A stretch of 6,823 bases of DNA from Kordiimonadaceae bacterium UBA4441 (GTDB taxonomy: Bacteria; Pseudomonadota; Alphaproteobacteria; Sphingomonadales; Emcibacteraceae): NCBI GenBank assembly GCA_002390425.1, contig DGPL01000044.1:1-6823 (forward strand), in the 5' to 3' direction. Under the pieces are notes generated by a model. It searched no databases, was not told the DNA's origin, and saw nothing but the letters and a program-made list of their open reading frames with translations. The translations under genes and the position numbers were made by a program. Positions 1-6,526 of this stretch are shown one piece after another. The stretch's first letter is position 1, and every line of letters begins with the position of its first letter.

Positions 1-87
1 AACTTGGTCTGACGGGATACAATTCCCAGAAAATTTCACCTTAGTCTAGCCAACACAACTTTTTTTTCAATTGGAAAATAGTGTGCT

Positions 88-1569
88 ATGATTAAAATAA
101 AAAATCATAATGGGTGGTCAATGCGGGATTTACATTTATTGGATTATGGGGCTATCGGGCTTTATTTTCTTATACTTTTTTTGGTCGGCGTCTTTACGAT
201 GCGCTCAAAAAAAGAAAGCGGTGAAACGGAATCCTTCCTTGCCGCTGACCGTGATATGAACCTTTTCCAAACCACAAGCACGACGGCGGCCGGCGATCTC
301 GGTGGTGGTTTTAGCATCGCCATGGGCGGCCTTGGATTTACACTTGGTTTTTCCGCTTCTTGGCTCATCGGCGTATCGGCGTTGAGTATCGTTTTGGTGT
401 CTTTCTTAATGGTCCCTAAAGTAAAAAACTGGGCTGATAAAATGAAGGGATTAACCACAGGCGATTTATTTGAAACCCGCTATGACCGAAAGACAGGAAC
501 CGTTGCCGCAATTGTTATTGGCCTTGCATGGTCCGCATTTGTTGGTGGTCAAATCATGGCCGGCGGAAAATTATTACAAGCTACTATGAATTTTGATCTG
601 ACGATCGCTACCCTTGTTGTCGGTATTATTATCGTTGCCTATACGGCGATGGGGGGACTTAAAGCTGTGATCTATACCGATGTATTTCAAATGGTAATTT
701 TAATGGTGGGTATCGTTTTTATTCTTGTCCCTATTGGCCTTATTAAAGTCGGTGGTTTTGGAAACATGATGGATACACTTGCCGCGAACCCTGATACTGC
801 ACCCATGCTTGATTGGACGGCGGCGGGCTGGAAACAAATTCTTGGTTGGTTTTTTGCCGTTATCCCAATTTGGTTTATTGCCATCGTTGGATTGCAGCGC
901 ATCGTTGCCGCACGTGATGTTAAAACGGCGCAGCGTGCTTTCTTCTTAACGGGCATTCCAATTGAATGGCCATTATTCGCGGTCGGCAGCACGATGGTCG
1001 GAATGTTTGCCCGTATTTTAATGCCCGAACTTGCCGATCCTGAACTCGCTACACCTTATATGATTATGACGTTACTGCCTGTTGGGTTAGGTGGACTTGT
1101 CATTGCCGCCTATATCGCAACCGTTATGTCCACCGCTGATAGCTGCTTAATCGGCCCGGTCGCCATTTTCACAAATGATATCTATAAAAAATTACTAAAC
1201 CCAAATGCCAGCGACGCGCAATTGATCAAAGTGGCACGAATTTCTACCATTATTTTAGGGGCCTTTACAATTGCTTGCGCATTTCTTGTTCCAAACATTC
1301 TTGATTTGATACTCTATGCTTATACCTTCGGGGCGGCGGGGATATTCTTTCCAATGCTTGGGTTACTTTTTTGGAAACGGGCCACAGCAACCGGCGCTTT
1401 CTGGAGCATCATCTTCGGTGGTTCATCTGCTGTGATCTGGACTGTTATGGGTGAACCTATGGGCTTTACTTCATCATATTTAGGATGGGCTATATCGCTA
1501 CCGACACTTGTGATTATTTCACTCATGACAAAACACAGCGAAGAAGAAGACTTAGAAACTTTTTACTGA
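88..1569 (+). CDS. Sodium:solute symporter family transporter (substrate unknown)
   Basis: Inner-membrane secondary transporter that should couple Na+ entry to uptake of a small organic solute. The 493-residue protein is almost wholly hydrophobic segments, consistent with the 13-helix LeuT-fold layout of the SSS family. Family marks are visible: the block YTAMGGLKAVIYTDVFQ at residues 185-201, which is the classic SSS signature region, and ATVMSTADS at 344-352. In the latter, S348 and T349 line up with the PutP Ser340/Thr341 sodium ligands. The length is normal for the family and the C-terminus is short and acidic (EEEDLE). The ATG at 88 has a weak GGAAAA at 73-78; a second in-frame ATG at 121 (residue 12) would still leave the first helix (about residues 19-37) intact, so the true start is uncertain. 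The substrate cannot be read from sequence: proline, pantothenate, sugar or another solute are all possible. No binding-protein or enzyme neighbour settles it. Confidence 0.9.
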   Translation: MIKIKNHNGWSMRDLHLLDYGAIGLYFLILFLVGVFTMRSKKESGETESFLAADRDMNLFQTTSTTAAGDLGGGFSIAMGGLGFTLGFSASWLIGVSALSIVLVSFLMVPKVKNWADKMKGLTTGDLFETRYDRKTGTVAAIVIGLAWSAFVGGQIMAGGKLLQATMNFDLTIATLVVGIIIVAYTAMGGLKAVIYTDVFQMVILMVGIVFILVPIGLIKVGGFGNMMDTLAANPDTAPMLDWTAAGWKQILGWFFAVIPIWFIAIVGLQRIVAARDVKTAQRAFFLTGIPIEWPLFAVGSTMVGMFARILMPELADPELATPYMIMTLLPVGLGGLVIAAYIATVMSTADSCLIGPVAIFTNDIYKKLLNPNASDAQLIKVARISTIILGAFTIACAFLVPNILDLILYAYTFGAAGIFFPMLGLLFWKRATATGAFWSIIFGGSSAVIWTVMGEPMGFTSSYLGWAISLPTLVIISLMTKHSEEEDLETFY

Positions 1570-1579
1570 TTAATGACTT

Positions 1580-1608
1580 TTGGCATAGCCAGAAATTCCG
1601 CATATCAT
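1580..1608 (+). promoter_or_regulatory. Sigma-70-like promoter for the serine hydrolase
   Basis: A -35 box TTGGCA at 1580-1585 (5 of 6 to TTGACA) is followed after exactly 17 bases by TATCAT at 1603-1608 (5 of 6 to TATAAT). Transcription would start near 1615, giving a leader of roughly 34 bases that contains the ribosome site TAAGGA at 1637-1642, six bases before the ATG at 1649. The position, just after the symporter stop, suggests the hydrolase can be transcribed on its own even if read-through from the symporter also occurs. It is a sequence match only; no transcript data support it. Confidence 0.5.
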
Positions 1609-1648
1609 ATTATCAAAACAATTCATCGGCACAACCTAAGGAAAACAC

Positions 1649-3208
1649 ATGTTAAAATTATTATTACTCTCGATCTCTTTATCATTTGCTTTCTTAAGTT
1701 CCGCGATGGCTGGCCCATTTGATGACATAAAAACCTATAATCGAGATGACTATAGTTGCGAGATCACGCAATGTGATGTTCTCGCCTCACATTTTAATGA
1801 TCCTGAACGAATTACAGATAGCGTCACACAAGATGACATGGATAAACCCGCCGCAATTAAGGCATGTTTAGAAGCGGTTGCAAACGATCCCCAATTAGAT
1901 TTGAAGTCTGAATTAACTGACCTTGTTGAATTGGATGGAGCATCCCCTATTGAAATATCTGGTGTTCAAATGATTTTAATTAAAAACGGCGAGATTGCCT
2001 TTGAACATGCTGCAGGCGCGGCGCGAAGATTAGAAAATGTGGCAATCCCTTTAACCAACGACCATAAAGTAAGAATTGCCTCGATATCTAAATTTGTTCT
2101 TACAGCTGCATTTATGACTTTAGTTGAAGAAGGTAAAGTAGACTTAGATGCTGATGTTTCAGATTACTTAGGCTTCACATTAAGAAATCCAAATTTCCCA
2201 GACAAAATAATTACAACTAGACAAGTTGTCTCTCACACTTCTTCCATTCGTGATGGTGCCTATTATTTCATGGGATCATCCGAAAACTTCCAGGACTTTT
2301 TTATTCCAGGAGGCAATAGCGACCGAAGTGCCCAACATTATGACAATGGAAATCATTTCGCCAACGGAGCCAATCAAGGACCAGGTGGTTATTTCACATA
2401 TTCAAATTTAAATTTCGGAATTTTATCAGGTATCGCTGAAAAAGTTTCCGGTCAACGCATGGATACCTTCGTTAAAGAAAGGCTGCTTGATAAACTCGGA
2501 CTTTCATCAAGCTTTAGTGTGTGTACTTTATACCCAAATAATTTTGAAAGCCTTGCCACACTTTATCGTCGTGGTGATGGCGGCGAAACTTGGGATACAG
2601 ATGGCCCATGGGTTGAGCAAGTAGATGGTGACCCTATTCGTTGCTACTATGAAAGTGAAAGCTATTCCCGCGGCGAAACTCCGGATTTATTACCTTTAGA
2701 CAATTATAAGTTAGGCCAAAACCCTACCCTATTCTCGCCGCAAGGCGGTCTTCGTGCATCATCACGTGATTTGGCCGTAATCATGCAGATGCTTTTAAAT
2801 GCAGGGATGCATAACGGAGAACAGGTTTTAACTACATCATCAATTTCCGAAATGATGAAAACAGTATGGCAATATGACTCTAACCTTAATAACGGGCATA
2901 CCGGCGGTGAAACCGCCGAAGGTGACAAAACGGCAGAAGGCATGATGACGGCATATGGTTTATCCACGCATATCGTTGATTTAAAAGATTGGGGACTATT
3001 CACAGAAAGCAGAATTTTATACGGGCATCTAGGTTCCGCCTATGGATTACAAGGCCAATTTTGGGTTGACCCCATCAAAAAAGATGGGATCATAACCTTT
3101 ATAACGGGTGTAGGCGATGATCCGGGCAAAGCAAAAGCAACCATTCCACTTTATGCAATTGAAGAAGTTCTGCTTAAACTTAGTTTAAAAGGTTTAGATA
3201 CCTTATAA
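1649..3208 (+). CDS. Exported serine hydrolase, class C beta-lactamase / PBP-like fold
   Basis: Predicted periplasmic or secreted acyl-serine hydrolase of the beta-lactamase family (PF00144 type). Residues 1-21 form a signal peptide: a Lys, a leucine-rich core and an A19-M20-A21 cleavage site before G22. All three active-site motifs are present and in order: S145-I-S-K148 (nucleophile and general base), Y251-S-N253, and H460-L-G462 in the place of KTG. An N-terminal segment of about 85 residues precedes the fold, and the protein (519 residues) is longer than typical AmpC (about 380), with extra sequence between the second and third motifs (about 290-355) that is rich in Asp, Glu and Gly. Five cysteines (C37, C42, C73, C292, C332) could form disulphides after export. 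The HxG third motif is common in esterases, D-aminopeptidases and peptidase-like members, so it should not be called an antibiotic-resistance beta-lactamase. The start is well supported by AAGGAA with good spacing. The substrate is unknown. Confidence 0.88.
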   Translation: MLKLLLLSISLSFAFLSSAMAGPFDDIKTYNRDDYSCEITQCDVLASHFNDPERITDSVTQDDMDKPAAIKACLEAVANDPQLDLKSELTDLVELDGASPIEISGVQMILIKNGEIAFEHAAGAARRLENVAIPLTNDHKVRIASISKFVLTAAFMTLVEEGKVDLDADVSDYLGFTLRNPNFPDKIITTRQVVSHTSSIRDGAYYFMGSSENFQDFFIPGGNSDRSAQHYDNGNHFANGANQGPGGYFTYSNLNFGILSGIAEKVSGQRMDTFVKERLLDKLGLSSSFSVCTLYPNNFESLATLYRRGDGGETWDTDGPWVEQVDGDPIRCYYESESYSRGETPDLLPLDNYKLGQNPTLFSPQGGLRASSRDLAVIMQMLLNAGMHNGEQVLTTSSISEMMKTVWQYDSNLNNGHTGGETAEGDKTAEGMMTAYGLSTHIVDLKDWGLFTESRILYGHLGSAYGLQGQFWVDPIKKDGIITFITGVGDDPGKAKATIPLYAIEEVLLKLSLKGLDTL

Positions 3209-3232
3209 AAACAATAAGCCTTTACTGTTTTT
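3207..3232. terminator. Candidate bidirectional terminator between convergent genes
   Basis: AAAAACA at 3207-3213 pairs with TGTTTTT at 3226-3232; after one A/C mismatch, TAA (3215-3217) pairs with TTA (3222-3224), leaving a GCCT loop. The A-tract on one side and T-tract on the other give a U-run in the transcript whichever strand is read, as expected between the convergent hydrolase and AhpD-like genes. The hairpin overlaps both stop codons. The stem is very AT-rich, so it would be a weak intrinsic terminator; its position is the better argument. Confidence 0.45.
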
Positions 3233-3629
3233 CTGCTTCAAAAACTTCATCGATAGGGATTTGAATGCCGTTTGCAATATGATTAGTTCTCGCAGCTAAT
3301 GAAACAATTTTAATCAATTCAGCATGTTGATCATCCGTCATGCCTTTTGCTTTTGCCATTGCCGTATGCGAATGAACACAATATGTGCAGCTGTTTGCAA
3401 TAGAAACGGCGATATAAATCATTTCCTTAGTCACAGGATCAATTAAAGAAGGTTCAGCCATAACTCTTTTGACATCAGCCCATGTGCGTTCCAAAAGGTC
3501 TTCATCAAGCGCTATATATTGCCACATGTTATTGATAAAATCGGAATTTCTTGTTTCTCTAATATCATCAAAAACCGCCTTAACTCTTGGGTTTTCCTCA
3601 AGGTTGTCAATTGGTTTGATCGTCGCCAT
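3222..3629 (-). CDS. AhpD-like carboxymuconolactone decarboxylase family protein
   Basis: Small (135 residues) all-helical cytoplasmic protein of the CMD/AhpD superfamily, probably a thiol-dependent peroxidase or disulphide reductase. The redox motif is complete: E69, then C81-T-Y-C84, then H88. The spacing E-(11)-C-xx-C-xxx-H is the same as in mycobacterial AhpD (E118, C130, C133, H137), where the cysteine pair reduces peroxide with a proton relay through Glu and His. The AhpD residue H132, between the two cysteines, is Y83 here, so the relay is not identical. No ahpC or other peroxiredoxin lies beside it, so its electron donor and substrate are open. It runs convergent to the hydrolase gene and divergent from pstC. 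A purine stretch GAAAGAGAATAGAA precedes the ATG and can serve as a modest ribosome site. There is no signal peptide. The family is clear; the exact reaction is not. Confidence 0.88.
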   Translation of the reverse strand: MATIKPIDNLEENPRVKAVFDDIRETRNSDFINNMWQYIALDEDLLERTWADVKRVMAEPSLIDPVTKEMIYIAVSIANSCTYCVHSHTAMAKAKGMTDDQHAELIKIVSLAARTNHIANGIQIPIDEVFEAEKQ

Positions 3630-3702
3630 TTCTATTCTCTTTCATATAATTCATCTGATACTTCATAATTTTGTAATCATTTTTACTTATTTATTACAAT
3701 TT

Positions 3703-3711
3703 AGCATAGCA
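3703..3711 (-). promoter_or_regulatory. Possible extended -10 element for the AhpD-like gene
   Basis: On the minus strand the sequence reads TGC-TATGCT followed by AA: an extended -10 (TGn) with a 4 of 6 match to TATAAT. Transcription would begin near 3696, giving a leader of about 67 bases before the start codon at 3629. No fair -35 box lies 16-18 bases upstream, which extended -10 promoters can tolerate. It is the mirror image of the word upstream of pstC, which raises interest but does not prove function. Confidence 0.25.
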
Positions 3712-3712
3712 A

Positions 3713-3750
3713 AATCGATAAAAGGCTCCATCAATTATAGCCTTTTGATT
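3713..3750. other. Bulged hairpin in the pst upstream region
   Basis: AAAAGGCT (3720-3727) and AGCCTTTT (3739-3746) are perfect inverse copies around an 11-base loop. The stem extends by AATC (3713-3716) with GATT (3747-3750) if the three bases GAT at 3717-3719 bulge out, giving 12 pairs. The A-tract/T-tract form resembles a bidirectional intrinsic terminator, but no gene ends here: it lies between two divergent starts. It could be an attenuator in a longer pst leader, an operator, or a block to antisense read-through. It lies 51 bases upstream of the pstC ATG. Confidence 0.45.
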
Positions 3751-3787
3751 ACAATTAAATTATAAAGAATTAGAATTCAAATATTTA

Positions 3788-3796
3788 TGGTATGCT
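3788..3796 (+). promoter_or_regulatory. Possible extended -10 element directly before pstC
   Basis: TGG-TATGCT is an extended -10 (TGn) with a 4 of 6 hexamer. A start site seven bases further on would fall on or beside the pstC ATG at 3802, which would make the message leaderless. This agrees with the absence of a purine-rich ribosome site in front of pstC. No -35 match is visible about 17 bases upstream, as is common for activator-dependent promoters such as PhoB targets. A weak call from sequence alone. Confidence 0.25.
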
Positions 3797-3801
3797 AATT
3801 A

Positions 3802-5172
3802 ATGGGCACGTTTTCACTATTCTTAATCTTGATATTATTAATGATTATCTTTTTTGTGTTAGGCAAAAATAAATCATTATTAATGGTCAAAAGTAATATA
3901 AGAAATCTACATTCTCGTCCCGTTCATTATGGCTATTCGGTAGGAATAAACAGTTTTATACCGGGCTTTTGCATTCTTGCTATTTGGATGTTAAGCGAAG
4001 GGTATATTATTGATAAGCTTCTTATTTCTCATCTTGGTGAAAAATCTGCAAACTTAGCGTCTTTTGAACTTACTAACTTACTAAATTCAATAAAAGAATA
4101 CTTTGAAAGTGCAAATCCTGACCCAGAACTCCTTAGACATGTAGAATATTACATCACAACATCCGAGCGGATCGCATGGACATTTTTCTTAAGTGCGATA
4201 GCTGCTTGCTGTTTTTCAGGGTTTCGCACTCTTAACAATATCAAACCCGACATCAATTCAAGAAATAATTTGGAATTTATAATTAAAATAGTTTTAGTTA
4301 TTTTTTCTGTTATTGCCGTTATCACAACAATTGGCATTGTTTTTTCATTACTTTTTGAAAGCATCCGTTTCTTTGATCAAATTTCTATTACTGAATTTGT
4401 CTTTGGCACACAATGGAGCCCGCAAACCGCTATTCGCATCGATCAAGTCGGAAGCTCAGGGGCATTTGGCGCAGTCCCTTTATTCTTAGGTACAATGTTA
4501 ATAACGGCGATAGCAATGTTTATAGCAGGTCCGATAGGTTTAATGTCTGCCATATATATGGCTGAATTTGCAAGTGACCGTATAAGAAATATTGCTAAGC
4601 CTCTTCTCGAAATCCTTGCCGGCATCCCTACAGTTGTTTATGGGTTTATAGCGGCACTCGTTGTAGCCCCGTTCATTCGCAATGTTGGTGAGGCAATCGG
4701 TCTTGAAATTGCATCAGAAAGTGCCCTTGCAGCAGGTATCGTGATGGCTGCTATGATTATTCCTCTAATATCTTCTCTTTCAGATGATGTCATAAGTGTT
4801 GTCCCTAAAAGCTTACGTGAAGGATCTTTAGGTCTTGGAGCAACCAAAACTGAAACAACAATAAAAGTTATCTTGCCTTCTGCTTTGCCCGGAATTGTTG
4901 GGGCACTATTACTAGCCACTTCACGCGCGATCGGTGAAACAATGATCGTGGTCATGGCAGCTGGCATGGCCGCAAATTTAACAATCAACCCACTTGAAGC
5001 CGTAACCACAGTTACGGTACAAATTGTTACATTACTTACAGGAGACCAAGAATTTGCCAGTGCAAAAACACTTTCTGCCTTTGCCTTAGGATTAGCGCTT
5101 TTTATTACAACTTTAGCGCTAAATGCTTTTGCGCTTTATATCGTAAGAAAATATAGGGAAGAATATGACTGA
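3802..5172 (+). CDS. pstC: Phosphate ABC transporter permease PstC (extended type)
   Basis: One of the two inner-membrane channel subunits of the PstSCAB high-affinity phosphate importer. At 456 residues it is much longer than E. coli PstC (about 319) because of an N-terminal extension of roughly 150 residues with helices near 4-20, 48-68 and 122-141; this matches the extra domain seen in alphaproteobacterial PstC proteins. The usual permease core follows: a helix at about 159-185, the PstC block FGTQWSPQ at 201-208, further helices, and the EAA loop at about 339-359 (REGSLGLGA through ILP) that docks onto PstB. The ATG at 3802 is the first possible in-frame start because a TAA lies at 3796-3798. 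No Shine-Dalgarno is visible before it. The last eight bases overlap pstA, so the two are translationally coupled. Phosphate limitation through PhoB would be expected from the family, but no consensus Pho box is seen. Confidence 0.95.
   Translation: MGTFSLFLILILLMIIFFVLGKNKSLLMVKSNIRNLHSRPVHYGYSVGINSFIPGFCILAIWMLSEGYIIDKLLISHLGEKSANLASFELTNLLNSIKEYFESANPDPELLRHVEYYITTSERIAWTFFLSAIAACCFSGFRTLNNIKPDINSRNNLEFIIKIVLVIFSVIAVITTIGIVFSLLFESIRFFDQISITEFVFGTQWSPQTAIRIDQVGSSGAFGAVPLFLGTMLITAIAMFIAGPIGLMSAIYMAEFASDRIRNIAKPLLEILAGIPTVVYGFIAALVVAPFIRNVGEAIGLEIASESALAAGIVMAAMIIPLISSLSDDVISVVPKSLREGSLGLGATKTETTIKVILPSALPGIVGALLLATSRAIGETMIVVMAAGMAANLTINPLEAVTTVTVQIVTLLTGDQEFASAKTLSAFALGLALFITTLALNAFALYIVRKYREEYD
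5155..5161 (+). promoter_or_regulatory. Ribosome binding site of pstA inside the pstC end
   Basis: AGGGAAG lies just before the ATG at 5165 and within the last codons of pstC. It fixes the pstA start and, with the ATGACTGA overlap, makes coupled translation of PstC and PstA likely, as suits two subunits needed in equal amounts. Confidence 0.6.
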
Positions 5173-6493
5173 TAATTCCTCTGATAATCTTTATATTTCG
5201 AAAGTTGACTGGAACTCTAAAGAGCAAAAAGATCGTTTAAAAAAACGATATCTTATAGAGCGTATTTTTAAAGGGTTTGCGATTGCATCACTTCTATCTG
5301 CTTTAGTGGCATTGTTCGTCGTCTTAGCAAGTGTATTTATAACAGGGGTTAGTGGTTTTAAAGAAACACGAATTACACTTGATATAAATATGGATGAACG
5401 CATTGTCGGTGATCTTTCATCAATGTCCGATGAAGAATTAAGACGGCATATTCCGTCCATAAATGCTAACCAAATGATAATTAATGCGCTGCGAGAAAAA
5501 TTTCCCAATGTAACCAGTAGACGTGAAATATTTGAGATGCTTCGACTATTTAGTGTTGGCGCACAGACAGAAATTCGTAACTCATTATTAAATGATCATA
5601 ACTTAATAGGTGAAACCGTTACGATGAACCTAAAAGCATCTAGTGATGTAGACATGCTGATTAAAGGTAAAATTTCACGAGAAATAATAGAGGGTGACCG
5701 CAAAATTTCTGATCAACAATTACAATGGATTGATCAATTCATTCAGGAAGGCAAAATAATTCAAGGCTTTAATTGGTCATTCTTTACATCTGGTGACAGT
5801 AGAGAACCAGAACTCGCTGGCATCTGGAGCGCCACTGTTGGTTCATTGCTGACTTTACTAGTTACATTTGTGATATCTTTTCCTGTCGGAGTTGGTTCCG
5901 CTATTTACTTAGAAGAATTCGCACCAAGAAACCGCTTTACGGACCTAATTGAAATTAATATTAATAATTTAGCAGCTGTTCCCTCAATTATTTTTGGTCT
6001 TTTAGGACTGGCTATTTTTATTAATATTATGGAATTGCCTAGATCCGCTCCACTTGTCGGTGGATTAACGCTCGCGTTAATGACATTGCCTACCATCATT
6101 ATTACGGCGCGTGCAGCAATAAAAGCCGTTCCGCCATCTATTAAAGAAGCAGCAATTGGTTTAGGTGCTTCAAAAATGCAAACTGTATTTCATCAGGTGT
6201 TACCCCTTAGTATGCCAGGTATAATGACAGGCTCTATTATTGGAATGGCACAGGCTCTTGGCGAAACAGCCCCATTATTGATGATTGGAATGGTAGCGTT
6301 TATTGTTGATACGCCCAGTAGCATAACCGAAGCCGCAACTGTCCTGCCCGTACAAGTCTTTTTATGGGCAGACAGCCCAGAACGAGGATTTCTTGAAAAA
6401 ACGTCCGCAGCAATTATGGTATTGCTATTATTTCTTATCATAATGAATAGTTTGGCCATTTGGCTTAGACATAGATTTGAGAAAAAACAGTAA
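5165..6493 (+). CDS. pstA: Phosphate ABC transporter permease PstA (extended type)
   Basis: Second channel subunit of the PstSCAB phosphate importer, pairing with PstC in the inner membrane. The 442 residues exceed E. coli PstA (about 296): after a basic cytoplasmic start and a first helix at about 34-60, a hydrophilic, charged segment of some 155 residues (61-215) comes before the second helix. By topology it is periplasmic; it corresponds to the DUF3333-type region of alphaproteobacterial PstA. The permease core follows with helices near 218-247, 265-288, 296-315, 348-378 and 413-433, and the EAA loop at 327-347 (KEAAIGLGA through VLP) for contact with PstB. The start is supported by AGGGAAG at the right distance and by the overlap with the pstC stop (ATGACTGA). 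pstB begins 4 or 43 bases after its stop, depending on the start used, so the three genes form one operon. Confidence 0.95.
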   Translation: MTDNSSDNLYISKVDWNSKEQKDRLKKRYLIERIFKGFAIASLLSALVALFVVLASVFITGVSGFKETRITLDINMDERIVGDLSSMSDEELRRHIPSINANQMIINALREKFPNVTSRREIFEMLRLFSVGAQTEIRNSLLNDHNLIGETVTMNLKASSDVDMLIKGKISREIIEGDRKISDQQLQWIDQFIQEGKIIQGFNWSFFTSGDSREPELAGIWSATVGSLLTLLVTFVISFPVGVGSAIYLEEFAPRNRFTDLIEININNLAAVPSIIFGLLGLAIFINIMELPRSAPLVGGLTLALMTLPTIIITARAAIKAVPPSIKEAAIGLGASKMQTVFHQVLPLSMPGIMTGSIIGMAQALGETAPLLMIGMVAFIVDTPSSITEAATVLPVQVFLWADSPERGFLEKTSAAIMVLLLFLIIMNSLAIWLRHRFEKKQ

Positions 6494-6526
6494 GCTTATG
6501 AATGTATTTAATGTAAATGATAACTT

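Larger units (their letters stand above)
3671..3754. repeat. TTGTAATCA inverted repeat plus extra ATTACAAT copy
   Basis: TTGTAATCA at 3671-3679 has a perfect 9-base inverse TGATTACAA at 3746-3754. A third copy of the core, ATTACAAT, is at 3693-3700, so three TTGTAAT-type words occur within 84 bases, one on the plus and two on the minus strand. Read on the minus strand, TTGTAAT (3699-3693) is followed four bases later by AAGTAAA, which has the 11-base period of a Pho box but poor sequence agreement. They could be regulator-binding half sites or simply chance in AT-rich DNA. Confidence 0.4.
3630..3801. other. Divergent AT-rich intergenic region, AhpD-like gene / pstC
   Basis: These 172 bases hold the upstream control regions of both the minus-strand AhpD-like gene and the plus-strand pst genes. 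I see no TGTCA or TGACA core anywhere in it, so there is no consensus Pho box (CTGTCAT-type direct repeat). What it does hold is a set of inverted repeats: a TTGTAATCA/TGATTACAA pair, a bulged hairpin at 3713-3750, and mirror-image TGnTATGCTAA words near each end. A tandem AGAATT pair sits at 3766-3777. No plausible gene is encoded in it. There is no room for pstS, which in many relatives lies directly upstream of pstC. Confidence 0.75.

Noticed and set aside
10..30. CTGACGGGATACAATTCCCAG, a small imperfect hairpin with a TACAAT -10-like word before the symporter gene
   Set aside because: The stem is only four to six pairs with no T-run after it, and any -35 box for TACAAT (18-23) would lie outside the window, so neither a terminator nor a promoter can be supported.
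2..49. Possible C-terminal end of an upstream plus-strand gene (open from the edge to TAG at 47-49)
   Set aside because: Only 15 codons, with no recognisable motif; another frame is open to nearly the same point.
1581..1591. TGGCATAGCCA palindrome after the symporter stop as a terminator
   Set aside because: The four-pair stem with a three-base loop and no T-tract is too weak; it also overlaps the better-supported -35 box of the hydrolase promoter.
1649..3208. Calling the serine hydrolase an antibiotic-resistance beta-lactamase
   Set aside because: The third motif is HLG, not KTG, the protein is much longer than AmpC, and no ampR-like regulator is adjacent; family membership alone does not support resistance.
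3469..3765. Plus-strand open frame of 98 codons opposite the AhpD-like gene and running into the intergenic region
   Set aside because: More than half is antisense to a gene with a complete catalytic motif, and the rest is low-complexity hydrophobic translation of AT-rich DNA; no ribosome site.
3792..3872. A 26-codon frame starting at ATG 3792 and overlapping the pstC start in another frame
   Set aside because: No ribosome site and no sign of coding selection; the PstC frame is clearly the real one.
4638..5009. Minus-strand open frame of 123 codons inside pstC
   Set aside because: It is a shadow of the permease core, which has strong family motifs on the plus strand.
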